Below are positions 23,101-36,700 of a DNA stretch of 64,000 bases, piece after piece. A program made the translations under genes and the position numbers. Source of the stretch: Phyto melanocephala (taxonomy: Eukaryota; Arthropoda; Insecta; Diptera; Rhinophoridae); NCBI GenBank assembly GCA_941918925.1, contig OW799237.1, positions 109,524,515 through 109,588,514 on the forward strand, written 5' to 3'. The notes beneath the pieces are model-generated. The model did not search any database. It was not told where the DNA came from and saw only the letters and a list, made by a program, of their open reading frames with translations. Position 1 is the first letter of the stretch; every line of letters begins with the position of its first letter.

Positions 23101-26100
23101 TGCATTAAATTTAAAGAGGGTAACATTGTTTATCGTTTTGACATTTAGTGATATGCCACTGTCAAATTTCTACTCGCATGCAAATTTAGCTGCCACTGGA
23201 GCTGTCATTGCGAAAAATGTGAGCGTATTAGTAAAAAAGTGTATTGAGTTTTTCGAACATGTGTAAACGCTAGGTAACGTTGCCAGTCTCAGGGAGTTGA
23301 CCTTTAATTTGGGGCTTATTTTTCATTTATTGTTTTTTTTTAGAACGAGCATTTTCTTGTGAATATTCAAAAATTTTATATTGTTAGTCTCTGGTATGTA
23401 CTTATGTCTTTGAATACCTTGGAGTTTTCAAACGATTCATTATGTTTGTGTAAAGGAAAAAGGAAACTGTTATTTCAATTAAATAAATTAATAAAAATAG
23501 AGAAAATAAAACTTACAATTTACGAAACTGCTTTCTTACACTAACAACAACAGTAACAAGAAATTATAATAATTTCTTAAAAGTTTTTCCAAGCTTAATA
23601 AAGTTTGAAAAAGTATAAAACTTTTCAAGTAACACAATTCTAAAGTCTGCTGAATATGTGACACATCAATATGTGTACATACATATGTATGTATGTATGT
23701 ACATATGTATGACAATTGGAAAAACTTTTTATCTATCTGATTATGTATCTGATTTTGTCATTTTACAGGAAATCACTTTTTTTATTTAAATGCTGGTTTT
23801 TAGAAATTGTTTCACTTTAAAGTAAAATATATTGATTTGTTCGGTCACCATATCATTCTTTGTAAGTTAAGCTAGAGATTTTTAAGCAAATAAGAAATTA
23901 CATTTTCAAAATGATATTCTATGCATGAAGCAAAATAAGCAGGAAGTTACCCACCCCACCTTATAACCTATTAAAGAATCGTACAAAATAATTTCAATTT
24001 TGCCTTAATGTTCAAACAGAATTTTGACGTAACGTAACGTAATTTTCTATAAATATTTGTATCTAAAATATGCAATAAAGCATCGTATTGTCATAGTATC
24101 ATAATTTATCAAAATTGCTTTAACTCAAGAGCTGTGTGAAGTGTTCTAAATTGTATATGTTCTCTTTCACACTACTTCCAATCACTATATTTCAGTTTTA
24201 ACAAAACATTACACTCAGTAAATTAAACTAATCATCACTTGAAAAGTTATTTCTATAGCTTTGTTAGTGCCTGTGTTTTTAAACAAAGCACGATATCAAA
24301 ACAAAAAACATACATAAATAGCAAAAACATCGAGTACAATAGAACACATACAAAAAAACTTATAAAATATAAGACATGAGTGTTACTAAATAATTACATT
24401 CAGGGCGGTTTGAAGAGAAAACACCTTTTTAATAATAAAATGCAAATTTGTATCTCAATGCAAGTTTTTCTTTTGTCTAGCTTTACTATCAAAACATTCA
24501 AACATGTTTTGAATATGCTATTTGATCTATTCGTATGTTCTGGTTTAGCTTTATTTTATTCCAATATTGCTCTATTTCAGTTTTGTTATGTTCTTTAATA
24601 TTTTTATTGAAAATTGAAACATATATTTTTGCAAGTACGTATGAATTTTGTGATGAGAGTGTAATATACACACACTATTTTAAATATAATGAGATTGTCT
24701 GTAAGTCATTTTTCCAATGCTTGTGTAGATCTTTAGTAAGGTTTTTTAGAAACAAAAGAAAATAAAACAATTGAAGGAGAATATTTAACGTTACTGTCGT
24801 CGATTTAATTGTGGGCCCTATTTTTTCAGCCTGCTTTTTCAGAGGCAATCATGTTTGATCAGTCTGTGTGTTTTTTTTTTATTAGAAAATCTTAATGTTG
24901 TTATTTTTTCAACATTTGCTTAAGATGACTTAACCAGTTATTTCATTTTGCTGTATAACATTAGTTTATGTGTAAGTTTGTGTGTCTGAGCCAGGAGGAA
25001 TAAGTATTTGGAAAAACAAACAGACGGTTAGCCAGTCAACAACATTTACTCTTGTGAGTTAAAAGTAAAAAAAATTGATCACAATTCTAAACTATGTGTG
25101 ACATTTCGAATGACAAAAAGATTTATGTTTTCAAATATAAGAACTTATTAATGTTGTTATGGTAGCATTTGTCCTTTTTACTTTTGTCGCGAAAATAAAA
25201 AAAAATAAACTAAAACATAACGTACGTTAAACTAAAAAAATAAAACAAGTTTTAATTTTCAAATTTAATTACAATATCTGAAAATTTTTGATTAATCATA
25301 TAAAAGTTTTTAAAATTTTTCTTACATTTTTTTTTATTTAATTTAAATTTTCAAGAATTTTTTAATTTTTATATTTTATATCCATCGTTATAACTCCATC
25401 GTTACATGGACAATTGCGGAAATAAAAATTAAAGCCTAGGTACATCGTGCTTAAAAATTCGCCGAAGAGTGAGGTCAGAAGGCAGATTTTTTTAGTTATT
25501 GTTAGATAGTGATGAGTGAGTGTACTTAACTCACACATAATGAAAAAAACTCATTATGCATTTTACACAACAATTTCAGCATCAAGCGCTTTGTAATTTT
25601 TTGTCTCTGTCGAGATTTGAACCAGGTTATTTTAGTTCTAAAATTTCATACTCTAACCACTGCACCAAAACACCATTATATTCAACTGATATTAATTAGA
25701 TAAATATCAGGGATGGCACCAGGAAATTTAAAATTGTACCAATTATCGTGAAAATTTGTATTTTTTTACCTTAATTGTACTAAAACACTGTAATAAAAGT
25801 GATAAAAGTGTGTGTGTGTTTAAATTGTGATTACTTTGCCCTATAGGTTTCTTAATTTATTAGAGAGCCTTAGAAACTTAGTCGGCTCTATAGAGATGGC
25901 AAAGTCAATTGCCGAAGTGTTTAAAACATTATATTAAAAATACAACAATTAGGTTCTGTGTCAGTTTTGTCACTAACTCCTTTTATTTAAATCTTAACAA
26001 CTTATATACTATTTTAAATTTTGTGTATTCTTATTCTATTTCTTATTCTATGTTAACCAATTGCCCTACTTAAAATTATTTGTTTACATAATTACTTATA

Positions 26101-29100
26101 TTCTACTTACTATGACATCAATATCATATATTTAATTATTATGCATTATTATTATTTAATTACTATGACATCAATGTCATATATTTAATTATTATGCATT
26201 CTAGTGACCGATATCAATTGACACCAGTCACCAGTTGTTTATATTGTATTTTCATTTTGGTTTGTCTTTCTTTTCTTTTTTATTTTTATGTATGTATGTT
26301 TGTGTATGCATGTATAATGCACTACAACACATTTTGTTTTTAATTTACATTATTTTTTAGATTTATTTTAAATATAAACAAGTAAGAGCGCTATATTCGG
26401 CCATGCCGAATCTTATATACCCTTCACAACGTGTAGTCATGCAATAACAGTAGTTTGTATCACCATTCATCCCATATGAAATACGTACATACATATAAAA
26501 AATATACCTATATAAAAACATCCCATTGTAAAATTATAAATTTACGTATGTATGTATTTAAAAAAAAAAATAAAAAAAAAAAATTTAAAAAAAAAAATTA
26601 AAACAAGTAAGAGCGCTATATTCGGCCGTGCCGAATCTTATATACCCTTCACACCGTGTAGTCATGCAATAACAGTAGTTTGTATCCCATATGAAATACG
26701 TACATACATATAAAAAACATACAATATAAAAACATCCCATTGTAAAATTATAAATTTACTTATTTATTTTAAAAAAAAAAAATAAAAAATTTAAAAAAAT
26801 TTAAAAAAAAAAAATTAAAATATATATAATTAATATAAAACAAAAAAAAATAAAAAAAAAAATAAAAAAAAAATGTAAAAAAAATAATTAAAATATATAT
26901 AATTAATATAAAACAAAAAAAAATAAAAAAAAAAATTAAAAAAAAAAAATAATAAAAATATAAATAATATATTAAAGAAAAAATAAAAAAAAAATTTTAA
27001 AAAAATTTTTAAAATATAAAAAAAATTTTTTTTTGGCTCAGTTGGGATTCGATACCACGTTTTCTCTAACCAGTATACACGTTTGTATGTATGTATGTTG
27101 TTGTAATGTTGTTTTTGTGAAAAAAATCGAGGTGGTCGTGGGTTTATGCTCATATCTCAGTTGTTTATGTACCGATGTTTCTGATTTTCAATAGCGATAT
27201 ACTCCCGAATATTTCTGATATTTTAATACCTCACCCGGGTCCAAGCGATGTCGGGGGCCTTCAAAAAGTTGATTTCAACATACACACGGACAGACGGACA
27301 GACTGACAGAGCTTAATCGACTTCCCTATTCATAAGCTTTCAGAAAATATATACTTTATGGGGTCGGAAATGAAAATTGTAGTAATTTCACACGGAATGA
27401 CAAACCTATATATACCCTTTTTCACTGTGTGAAGGGTATAAAAAAAATTAAAAAAAAAAAAATTTAAAAAAAAAATTTTAAAAAAATAATTAAAATATAT
27501 ATAATTAATATAAAACAAAAAAACAAAAATAAAAAAAAAATTAAAAAAAAATAATAAAAATATAAATAATATATTAAATAAAAAATAAAAAAAAAATAAA
27601 AAAAAAATTAAAAAATAAATAAAAAAAAAAAAATTTTTGAAATATAAAAAAAATTTTTTTTTTGGCTCAGCTGGGATTCGATGCCACGTTTTCTCTAACC
27701 AGTATACACGTTTGTATGTATGTATGTTGTTGTTGTAATGTTGTTTTTGTGAAAAAAAAATCGAGGTGGTCGTGGGTTTCTGCTCATATCTCAGTCGTTT
27801 ATGTACCGATGTTTCTGATTTTCAATAGCGATCTACTCCCGAATATTTCTGATATTTTAATACCTCACCCGGGTCCAAGCGATGTCGGGGGGCTTCAAAA
27901 AGTTGATTTCAACATACACACGGACAGACGGTCAGACGGACAGACTGACAGAGCTTAATCGACTTCCCTATTCATAAGCTTCAGGAAAATATATACTTTA
28001 TTGGGTCGGAAATGAAAATTGTAGAAATTTCACACGGAATGACAAACCTATATATACCCTTTTTCACTGTGTGAAGGGTATAAAAAGGTACATTAAATTT
28101 TTGTACTATAATATAAAAAAAAGCAATTCAGTATTCAATATGTATGTATAAGCTCTTTAAATATAAAGATAATTAAGGTTCTACGCACTAGCTTTTGAAT
28201 AGATTTCGAGATCACAATAACAATTTTGATAATAACTTATTTAAAATATTTATTTCATAACAATTACAATTTTATGAACTCAGTAAATCATTTGTTTGGA
28301 CTAAAGCCTCAGTTAGCCGAGCGCATCCGTACTGTAATGTATCAGCTGTTCGTTTTTGGCTTATGAGAAACAATGCAAAAGCTTAGCGAAATTTAACGTA
28401 CTGTAACCGGAACGTACCATTCTGTATAAAATAGAATTTCCTTACATTCTTACGTGACATTTGTACGCCAGTGATGGCCTGCTTGTTTGTTTTATGATTT
28501 CAGGGTATTTTTGCTTTTTTAATGGTACTTTTTTTTATATATTTTAATACGCAAAAGAAAAACAAAACAACTTTTAGTACTTTGCGTGTTAATTTATTTT
28601 TCTTCACGAATTTTTTAAATACAGTTTTGCGAACTATTGTGTCTATTTTAAACTTATACTATGTTTTATTCTGATTACTGTTGTTTCTTTTTTCGCTATA
28701 CTTGCTAGAAACGCAATTACCACTATAATAATTATTTCCGCCTTAAAATTGCAAAACTGGAGACTTTTAAGCGTCTCGCACATACGCTTTGTATATACAT
28801 TGTGTATAATAAATGTGAAATATGTAAAGATTAAAATTGTATTCAAATCTATTAATTAATATTAATTGATTTGTATACATACATAAACACATATATAAAA
28901 TAAACTATAATTTGTTTATTATATTTTATTTATAAATGCTAGAGAATAAATATAACATATTAATATACATAAATAAATATACAAAATATTTTCTGATATC
29001 ATTAGGTACTTTTTCTTCGTAATAAAAAACCATTTGTAAAATTGTAATACCCATCACTGTTTTATAATCAGCTGTTTATTTTTATACCAAAATTAAAAAA

Positions 29101-32100
29101 AAACAAGTAAAAGCGCTATATTCGGCCGTGCCGAATCTTATATACCCTTCACAACGTGTAGTCATGCAATAACAGTAAATTCACGTATGTATGTTAAAAA
29201 AAACAAAAAAAAAAAATAAAAAAATTTAAAAAAAAAATTAAAAAAAAAAAAATTATTATATACATATATAATATATATAAAACAAAAAAAAAAATAAAAA
29301 AAAAATTAAAAAAAAAAAAATAAAAAAAAATAATAATAAAAATATATATAATATATTAAATAAAAAATAAAAAAAAAATTTTTTTTTTTTTCAAACTAAT
29401 ATTTATTGTATCTTCATATATGTTTATGAACTAACAATAAGTAATCAAATCTTAAATCTATAATTAGTAGATGAAAGTCCAGCCAATGCCAGACAAAATC
29501 TGGTTTTCGAAATTAAAATAAATTGTAGAGATTGCGATTATTTAGTTCATCTAAGAGAGATGGTGTCCCTTCTTCTCAAACGAACATGTCCGCGATATTG
29601 TAAGATGTTTCGGCCAAGTGGGTTGGGATGAGTTTCCAGCTTTTTTAAGTAGCGGCCAACGTGTCTAGTGATTTCGCTTTTTATCAACGGAACATCAAGA
29701 TCTTTATGTAAATTGCTGTTTTTTATGTACCAAGGGGCAACGGTTATCATTCGTAGTATTTTATTTTGACGTCGTTGAATTTTTTCTATGTTGGAGGAGG
29801 ATGCAGTTCCCCATAATTGAATACCGTAACACCAAATTGGCTTCAAAATTGAGTTGTAGAGCAACAGTTTGCAATCGAGCCTTAATATCGAATTTCGACC
29901 TATAAGCCAATGTATTTGAGCAGTCCTTAATTTCAATTGGGTCAACTTTGCATCTATATGATTTTTCCATGTGAGACGGCGATCCAAGTGAATACCAAGG
30001 TATTTAACGTGAGAGTGTTGTGGCACCACCTGGTTATTAATAAAAATGGGGGGACAAGATTCCCGACGTAAAGTGAATGTTATATGTGAACATTTAAGTT
30101 CATTTATTTTTATTCCCCATTTTTTAGCCCACTTCTCAACATCGGTTATATGGTGCTGTAGTTGGCTTGAGGCATCTTTTGGATCTTTATGAGTGCTGAG
30201 AAAAGCCGTGTCGTCAGCGAATGTTGAAGTATGGGTTAAACTGCTTGTTGGCATGTCTGCTGAATATATTAAATATAACATTGGACCTAAAATACTCCCC
30301 TGCGGTACTCCAGCCAGGATTGGTTGGGGGCAGCTAACAACGTCTCCTTCTTTTATAAGAAACTGGCGACCGATAGTGTATGTTTGTAGAAGATTGAGAA
30401 CATTAACTGGGAAGTTATGCTTCAATTTATGTAAGAGGCCTTCATGCCAAACTTTGTCGAAGGCTTGAGAAACATCAATAAATAGACCCGAACAGTACTT
30501 CTTTTCTTCAAAGGCTTTTCTTATAACTTGTACCAGTCGGTGAGTTTGTTCGATAGTACTATGTTGTTTTCTGAAGCCAAACTGGTGATCTGGAATGCAG
30601 TTGTTAACATTCAATATCGGTATCAATTTCGCTATTATCATCTTTTCGAACAATTTTGACATTGTTGGCAATAGACTAATTGGCCTATACGACTCAACTT
30701 TTGAGGGATCTTTACCCGGCTTAGGGATCATCTTGACCAATGCAACTTTCCATTCTGACGGGTAGTAATCAAGGCGAACGATAGCGTTAAAAAGAAAGAG
30801 AATAATTCTTTTTGCGGTGCGAGGCAACTCCAAAAGCATTTTATTACTGATTTTGTCAATGCCAGGAGCTTTTCTGATATTTAAGTTGTCAATAGCCTTA
30901 ACAACCTCTACGTATTGAAATTTTATTTCTACAGGTGGTCTTTCAACAACAGGTGGTAGTTCACTGATGTCAGTACTTACATTGGGAGTGAATACATTCT
31001 TTAAATGACTTGCGAAAAGGTTACATTTTTCTTCGTCATTTCTCGCCCAACTGCCATTTAAATTGCGAAGTGGGGGTTTTGAGGTCACGGGTCCCCTGAG
31101 TTTACTAGCTGCGCGCCATAACGAATAATTGGACTGAGTAGTTGCATCTAGACCTTTCAGATAATTATTAAGAGAAGCTTCTCTTTGTGATTCTAGCAGT
31201 TTCCTAAGCTTTTTTGTACATTCTCTTAAAGTAATTTTAAGTTGGGGCGATCTGTGTTGCTGCCATTCTCTTCTGACTCTTCTCTTTTCAGACAAAAGTT
31301 CTTGTACATCTGAAGAATAAATACGAGTGTACCTGGGCTGACGAAAAGTATAGGAAGCATGTTCCGCGGCACTTTTCATTTGCTCTTTGAGGTTGCCAAT
31401 ACATGAGTCGATGTCTGCTGTAGTTCTTAGAAGCAAATTTTCTGTACAATGTGTGCTGATGTACTTTTTATATTTTAACCAATTAACTCGTGTGGAAAAT
31501 AGTTTCTCCGTTAACCTTTGGTGAGGATTGCAGATAGTGACAATGGTTGGTGAGTGATCCGACGAAAGCTCCAGCGATGCTTCCGCCTCAATAAGTTCAG
31601 AGTTTATTCCTTTCATAACGCCGAAATCAATAAGGTCAGGGACTTTACGAGCATCAGTAGGCCAATAAGTAGGCTGTCCGGTTGAAATAACGTTAAGTCT
31701 CAATTCAGAAATGGAATCATATAAATTGCGGCCTCTGGGACTAATAAGTCGTGAACCCCAAAAAGTATGCTTTGCGTTGTAATCGCCAGCTGCTATGAAC
31801 CGAGCACCGAGTGACTTATAAAACTCTATATATTGACTTTTCGTTATTGCTAACCTTGGAGGAGAATACACTGACGATATTATTAGATTTTGGCCAAAGT
31901 CAACTACACAGATGTTTGTTGCCTGTAGATGACTTTCAGAAAGACCAGCCAATAAATGGTGTTTTATTCTGGATTTGATCAAGATTGCTGACCCACCACA
32001 AGATCTATCTCTGGGGTCCTTGGTGTCGTAAAAAGTGTATCCATTTATTTTGAAAGTACTTCTTGATGTCATGTGAGTCTCGGAGATCAGCATTATATCA

Positions 32101-33722
32101 ATTTTGTTGTTCACAAGGAAACACTCAAGTTCGTTTTTATGTTGGCGTATGCCGTTTGCGTTCCAGAAACATATTTTTAGACAGTTCATGGCCTATTTAG
32201 TATAGCCTGCAGTAGCGTGGACTGCATTTTTTGCATCTCCTGCATCATGCTGGTCGTATTCGTCATAAAAAGATTCATTGAATTGATCAGATTCTCCAAC
32301 ATACCTTCTAGTCGACTAAAAATGGAACTTGATTGTTCAGTGGTCGGCATCTCTTTTTGCATTGTCGGTTGGTTAGTTTTAAGAATAGAGGCATATGACA
32401 TTTGATTTGAGGCTGCGTGTGTCAAGACGGGTATATTTGTAATAGGTGGTTTTTGTGACTGTCCAGCAACAGAAACACTTTTGTTGGTCAAAGAACGTTT
32501 GACGACCTCAAAAACAGGGCATCCTCTATAGTTGGCAGTGTGATTACCACCGCAATTGCTGCATTTTTTAACCTTAGGGTCGTTCCTGGCTTTGTTGCAC
32601 TTAGATGTCTCATGCAAATCTCCACACACAACACAAACAGTAGGCAATTTACAGTAAGTTTTGGTATGACCATATTCTTGGCAGTTTAAGCACTGTACCG
32701 GACCAGTTCGTTTATGTGGCTCTTCCACAGTAACTCTACGGTGCATGATGTATTTTAGTTCGTAAATGGGGTGCGTTTCACTTTTCTTTAGCTTCATGTC
32801 ATTAGGCTCCAATTCCACTCGGAAAAGTGGTTGTGGGATCCTCTCCCTGTTCCTAATGTTGGATACCGCTTTGACATTAAAGCCCTTGTTGATTAAACAC
32901 AGTTTTAACTCCTGAGGATCAACATCAGAATCAATACCCTTGATAACGACTTGGAGGCCTTTTGCACTTTTAAGTTGGTAAGTATAAAAGTTCTTTTTAT
33001 GCCTCTCCAGCTCGGAAACTGTTTTGCGATAATCGCCTTCACAATTAACTTGAATTTTTGTCTCGCTGATGTTCCCACGTTTCAATGGCGTCACATAAAA
33101 AGAGTTTTCTCCAATCAAAGAAATTAACATCTTAACTAGATTATTTGAGTTCTTTTCTCTTAAATAAATTGGAGGCGGCTTAATAGATTTGTGCAATGCA
33201 TTTGGGGCGTCAATTTCTTCTTGGAGTATAGCAAAACGATTTTGGGATCTGGGTTTTTCACTGTCTTTTGTAATTTTTGCAGCTGATGCGATTTCCGCAG
33301 ATTTTGGGCTTCTGCCTCTTTTCAAAACTGTAATGTAACGGTCCATTCCTACCTGTGTTTTGGGTTTTTCTACTGCAACTATTATGCTTTTTGGACTTGG
33401 CGTGGCTTTTGCAGCAGTTGTCACTCCTCCAGCACTGGACAGCGAACACCGGGATGAGGACAAACGTTCCGAACTTCTTAATGGTATATTCAAGTCAGAT
33501 TTAGCTAAGTTTCCACCTTGCTCAATACACTTATTTAAGTTTGGCGCACTAGCACTTAATTTTATAGCTGGAGTAATTTTAGGTTTCACGGTTAAATAAT
33601 TTCTATTAAATTCCGGATCTCTAATGTTTTCAAAACAGGCACTGTCGGAGCTTAATACAATATGAGCATTTCGACCGCTGTGCTCAGTTACATTTTTGGA
33701 GTTTTCACTCATTCACAAATAA

Positions 33723-33753
<31 letters not shown>

Positions 33754-36700
33754 ATTACCTATTACAAATTTTGCAACTTATTACAAATTTCACTATGTAT
33801 ATCACTCGCGCAGCGAACACGTCCGTACTCTTGAAGAGTCAACGCGAGAATCTAAAAAAAAAAAATAAAAAAAAAATTAAAAAAAAAAATTTTAAAAAAA
33901 TTTAAAAAAAAATTTTTTTGCCTCAGCTGGGATTCGATGCCACGTTTTCTCTAACCAGTATACACGTTTGTATGTATGTATGTTGTTGTTGTAATGTTGT
34001 TTTTATGAAAAGAAAATCGAGGTGGTCGTGGGTTTTTGCTCATATCTCAGTTGTTTATGTACCGATGTTTCTGATTTTCAATACCGATCTACTCCCGAAT
34101 ATTTCTGATATTTTAATACCTTACCCGGGTCCAACCTATGTCGGGGGGCTTCAAAAAGTTGATTTCAACATACACACGGACAGACGGTCAGACGGACAGA
34201 CGGACAGACGGTCAGGGCTTAATCGACTCCTCTATTCATAAGCTTTCAGAAAATATATACTTTATGGGGTCGGAAATGAAAATTGTAGAAATTTCACACG
34301 GAATGACAAACCTATATATACCCTTTTTCACTGTGTGAAGGGTATAATAAACAAAATAAGTTTTTAAATTTAAGAAATTAAAGTTTCCTTGGTAATTTTT
34401 AATAAAATGGATGATGAACATTTAATTTAACTTGTTCAGGCAAAGGTTTAAATCAATAAACAATTCTTCTATATCCATTGAAAAAAGCACAGGCTTGTTT
34501 GAAAAATATTTTTTTTAATTGCTTTATTTACCTATACTAATGCTGTTTTGTTTATGAATGTCAAAAACATATGTTACGTTTTTAACGTTCTATAACTGCA
34601 CAAACGTGCTTACAGTACGTTCCATTACAGTACGGTTGCATCAGCGCTCGGCTAACGAAGGCTTAAAGCGCAAAGTGTTGCAGTCTGTAGTAGTCTGTTA
34701 TTCTCTTTAGTTTTAATTATATATTGGTCAGAAAAGATTATTTTCACATTCGATTGATAGTATTCCTCTTATTTTTTTTTTTAAGTTCTGGAAACATTTT
34801 ATATTTTAGAAACTGTTGCCCAGAAATTGCTAATATTTGAATCTTTGTAAGATTTTACAATTTCAACATCAGCAACAATGATGAGTTGCCATATAAAATA
34901 ACTAACACTGGGGAGAGTCCTTAAATATACTAAATAAGCCATTGGTACTTTAAAAGTTTAAATAGTACCAAAAAAAAATACTACTGTACCAATTTCCCAT
35001 CCCTGATACATATATGTTTGAAAAACACAGTACTCTTCAATTTTGCGATGGGGAATAGTGAGTTTTTTTTTTATTTTAAGTCAATGCATGTTAGATCGCA
35101 TGTTATCGCTTTTGCTACAGTCTCGTTACAACTAGTTATATGACTAGTAGTTTTATGACTGGTTTAAAACATAACTAGTTAAAAATGTAGCTACAGGGTA
35201 TCAAAAATAGAACGTAATATTTAAGCATAAGTTAAACTAATTGCCATTATTACAACTTGCCTTTAGTTAAAGGTAAGAATTCTTGTGCCAGATAAATAGC
35301 TTCGTATTATTACAACTTTCTTTTTTTATTGTTATTATCATAATTATTAATAATAATTAATAGATAATAAATTAATAAATGAAGGCTTTATAATGCAAAG
35401 CCATTTATCGGTCCGACAAAATCCTGCCTTTAACTAACGGCAAGTTGTAATAATGGCCCTAAGTATTACCAAACGCCAGCCAGCTGATCTAATTTTTATT
35501 CAATTACCAAAAAAAACTTATATTTATTGTTTATAAGATAAATATCAAATTTTCAAATCCATACCACAAATAAAACTTTTACAACTTACTTAAAATACTA
35601 ACAATTGAGTTAAATTAGATTTACATTTAAAATCACATTTGAAAAAAACAACAGTTCCTGCTCAATTTGAGAGAAAAAAGAATAATTTCCGAAAGAAAGT
35701 ACATACATATGTACTTCCAAACAAGCATAGCATGTATAACACAACAATCAATCATGAACAATTAAGTTTATTTAAATCTCCTGATTGCTCACAAAGTAAC
35801 TTCATCAAAATTACAAATACAATGAATCCATCATTAGTCTCTTTAAAAGCACAATGTCAGCATTCAATTCAATTGATATGCAAAAACAAGCAATCAATAA
35901 AGTTGGCATTAGACAAGGGTTGGCAAAAGTATTAAATAGGGCACATGATTTTGATAATTGTAGGATTCTATCCTTATAAATACAATTCACCTTTGGCGGC
36001 AAGAATGTATAATGCAATACTTACTTTATATAGCAGTGTATATTTTCTAAAACCGTATAAAGTGTCTGCCCATATGACTGTTTAAGTAAAATAGCCCCCA
36101 TACGTTGTACATTAAGGCGGGTCGGCCTCTATACAAAAAAAAAAAATGTTGCCAGTCACCCCCTAAAATCAAAGATACATAACATATGTCAATGAAGTTT
36201 CTAAAAGAGGAAAAAATTTTTTTGCTATTGCCTTAATGTACATATATTATTAGAAATATTCGACAGAAAATCGAAACAAAATCTGTCTATAAAAATTTTT
36301 GAGACATTTATGCATACCATCATTGCCTTTAGGGTCGTTCGTACAAATGTTTGAGTAAATTATCAAGAAACGGTGTAACTATTGTTATATAGAAAATATA
36401 TGAGCTCCCAATTATGTTTTGGACAAGTACCGAGTTACAATTACCCGAAGTCGCAATTGACCACATGCAGAATTCTGTATAAGGAGGCGAATTTCCGCTT
36501 CCTATACAAAGGTATAGGTCGATTTGCAGTTACTGGAGGAGGCTCTTTGAAAAACATATGGCAATTTAAGCGAAAATAATTTGTGATGGCAGTTTTGTCT
36601 TGTGACAGCCAATCCCAAAAAAAAATCCCTTCGACATATCAGTCAAAAATCTGACAGACATATTGTACATCAAATTTTCCAGACATGTCTGTAAAAAAAA

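Larger units (their letters stand above)
29379..33852 (-). mobile_element. Apparently full-length Jockey-clade LINE
   Basis: The element is read on the minus strand. It starts with ATTCTCGCG at 33851, has a 5' leader of about 140 nt, ORF1 (33712-32186), ORF2 (32189-29547), a 3' UTR of about 155 nt with AATAAA (29402-29407 on the + strand as TTTATT), and a poly(A) tail seen as T at 29379-29391. Both ORFs are free of stops. A shared stretch of about 19 bp (six A, T, ten A, TT) on both flanks could be the target duplication but is low in complexity. It is antisense to BBS4, in intron 7. Two ORFs, AP endonuclease, RT, no RNase H and a short DPE-bearing leader fit the Jockey clade. Confidence 0.9.
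29102..34347 (+). mobile_element. Mini-me-like element split by the LINE
   Basis: The head and AT-rich part are at 29102-29378. The right half ('cctcagctgggattcgatgc', the (GGACAGAC)n tract at about 34178-34213, the core at 34258-34276 and the tail at about 34338-34347) resumes at about 33853. The LINE interrupts it in an A/T-rich tract. The open frame 33918-34241 belongs to repeat sequence. Confidence 0.75.
28304..34664. mobile_element. Foldback/TIR element split by mini-me plus LINE
   Basis: GTTAGCCGAGCGC (28312-28324) followed by CCGTACTGTAATG pairs with CATTACAGTACGG and GCGCTCGGCTAAC (34644-34656). Further inverted blocks (acgtaccattctgt, acagtacgttcc) lie inside the arms. Without the nested mini-me (29102-34347) the element would be about 1.1 kb. 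No target duplication could be fixed. Confidence 0.65.
25700..35013. mobile_element. hAT-like outer element hosting a nested transposon stack
   Basis: The left end CAGGGATGGCACC (25708) and the right end, whose reverse complement is CAGGGATGGGAAA (ending 35005), share inverted termini with matching inner 'aaatt..gtacc' blocks. Flanks are ataaatat (25700-25707) and atacatat (35006-35013), 7 of 8 identical, as expected of an aged hAT duplication. The 9.3-kb length is mostly later insertions: mini-me cluster 26379-28085, the foldback element 28304-34664, mini-me 29102-34347 and the LINE. No hAT transposase is recognised inside. Confidence 0.65.

Noticed and set aside
25602..25674. Functional tRNA gene
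   Set aside because: The A and B boxes are present, but the acceptor stem does not pair and no normal anticodon arm is formed.
26830..27153. Minus-strand open frame with long Phe/Tyr/Leu runs
   Set aside because: It is a reading of A/T homopolymer in the mini-me AT-rich centre (as are 27330-27518 and 48042-48227). Codon use is only TTT/TTA/TAT, and there is no protein-like pattern.
27662..27958. Repeated open frame starting MAQLGFDATF (also 33918-34241, 63220-63417, 47529-47879)
   Set aside because: The same peptide appears in several copies because each is the right half of a mini-me-like element. The frames begin and end at random relative to element boundaries and run through the GTCY tract, so they are not a gene family.
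30193..30468. + strand open frame inside the LINE
   Set aside because: It is the antisense shadow of the reverse transcriptase ORF (as are 32217-32405 and 33360-33599).
35639..35935. 98-aa open frame MKKTTVPAQF...
   Set aside because: Not recognised, with no conserved motif or paired exon. The composition is that of the surrounding intron.
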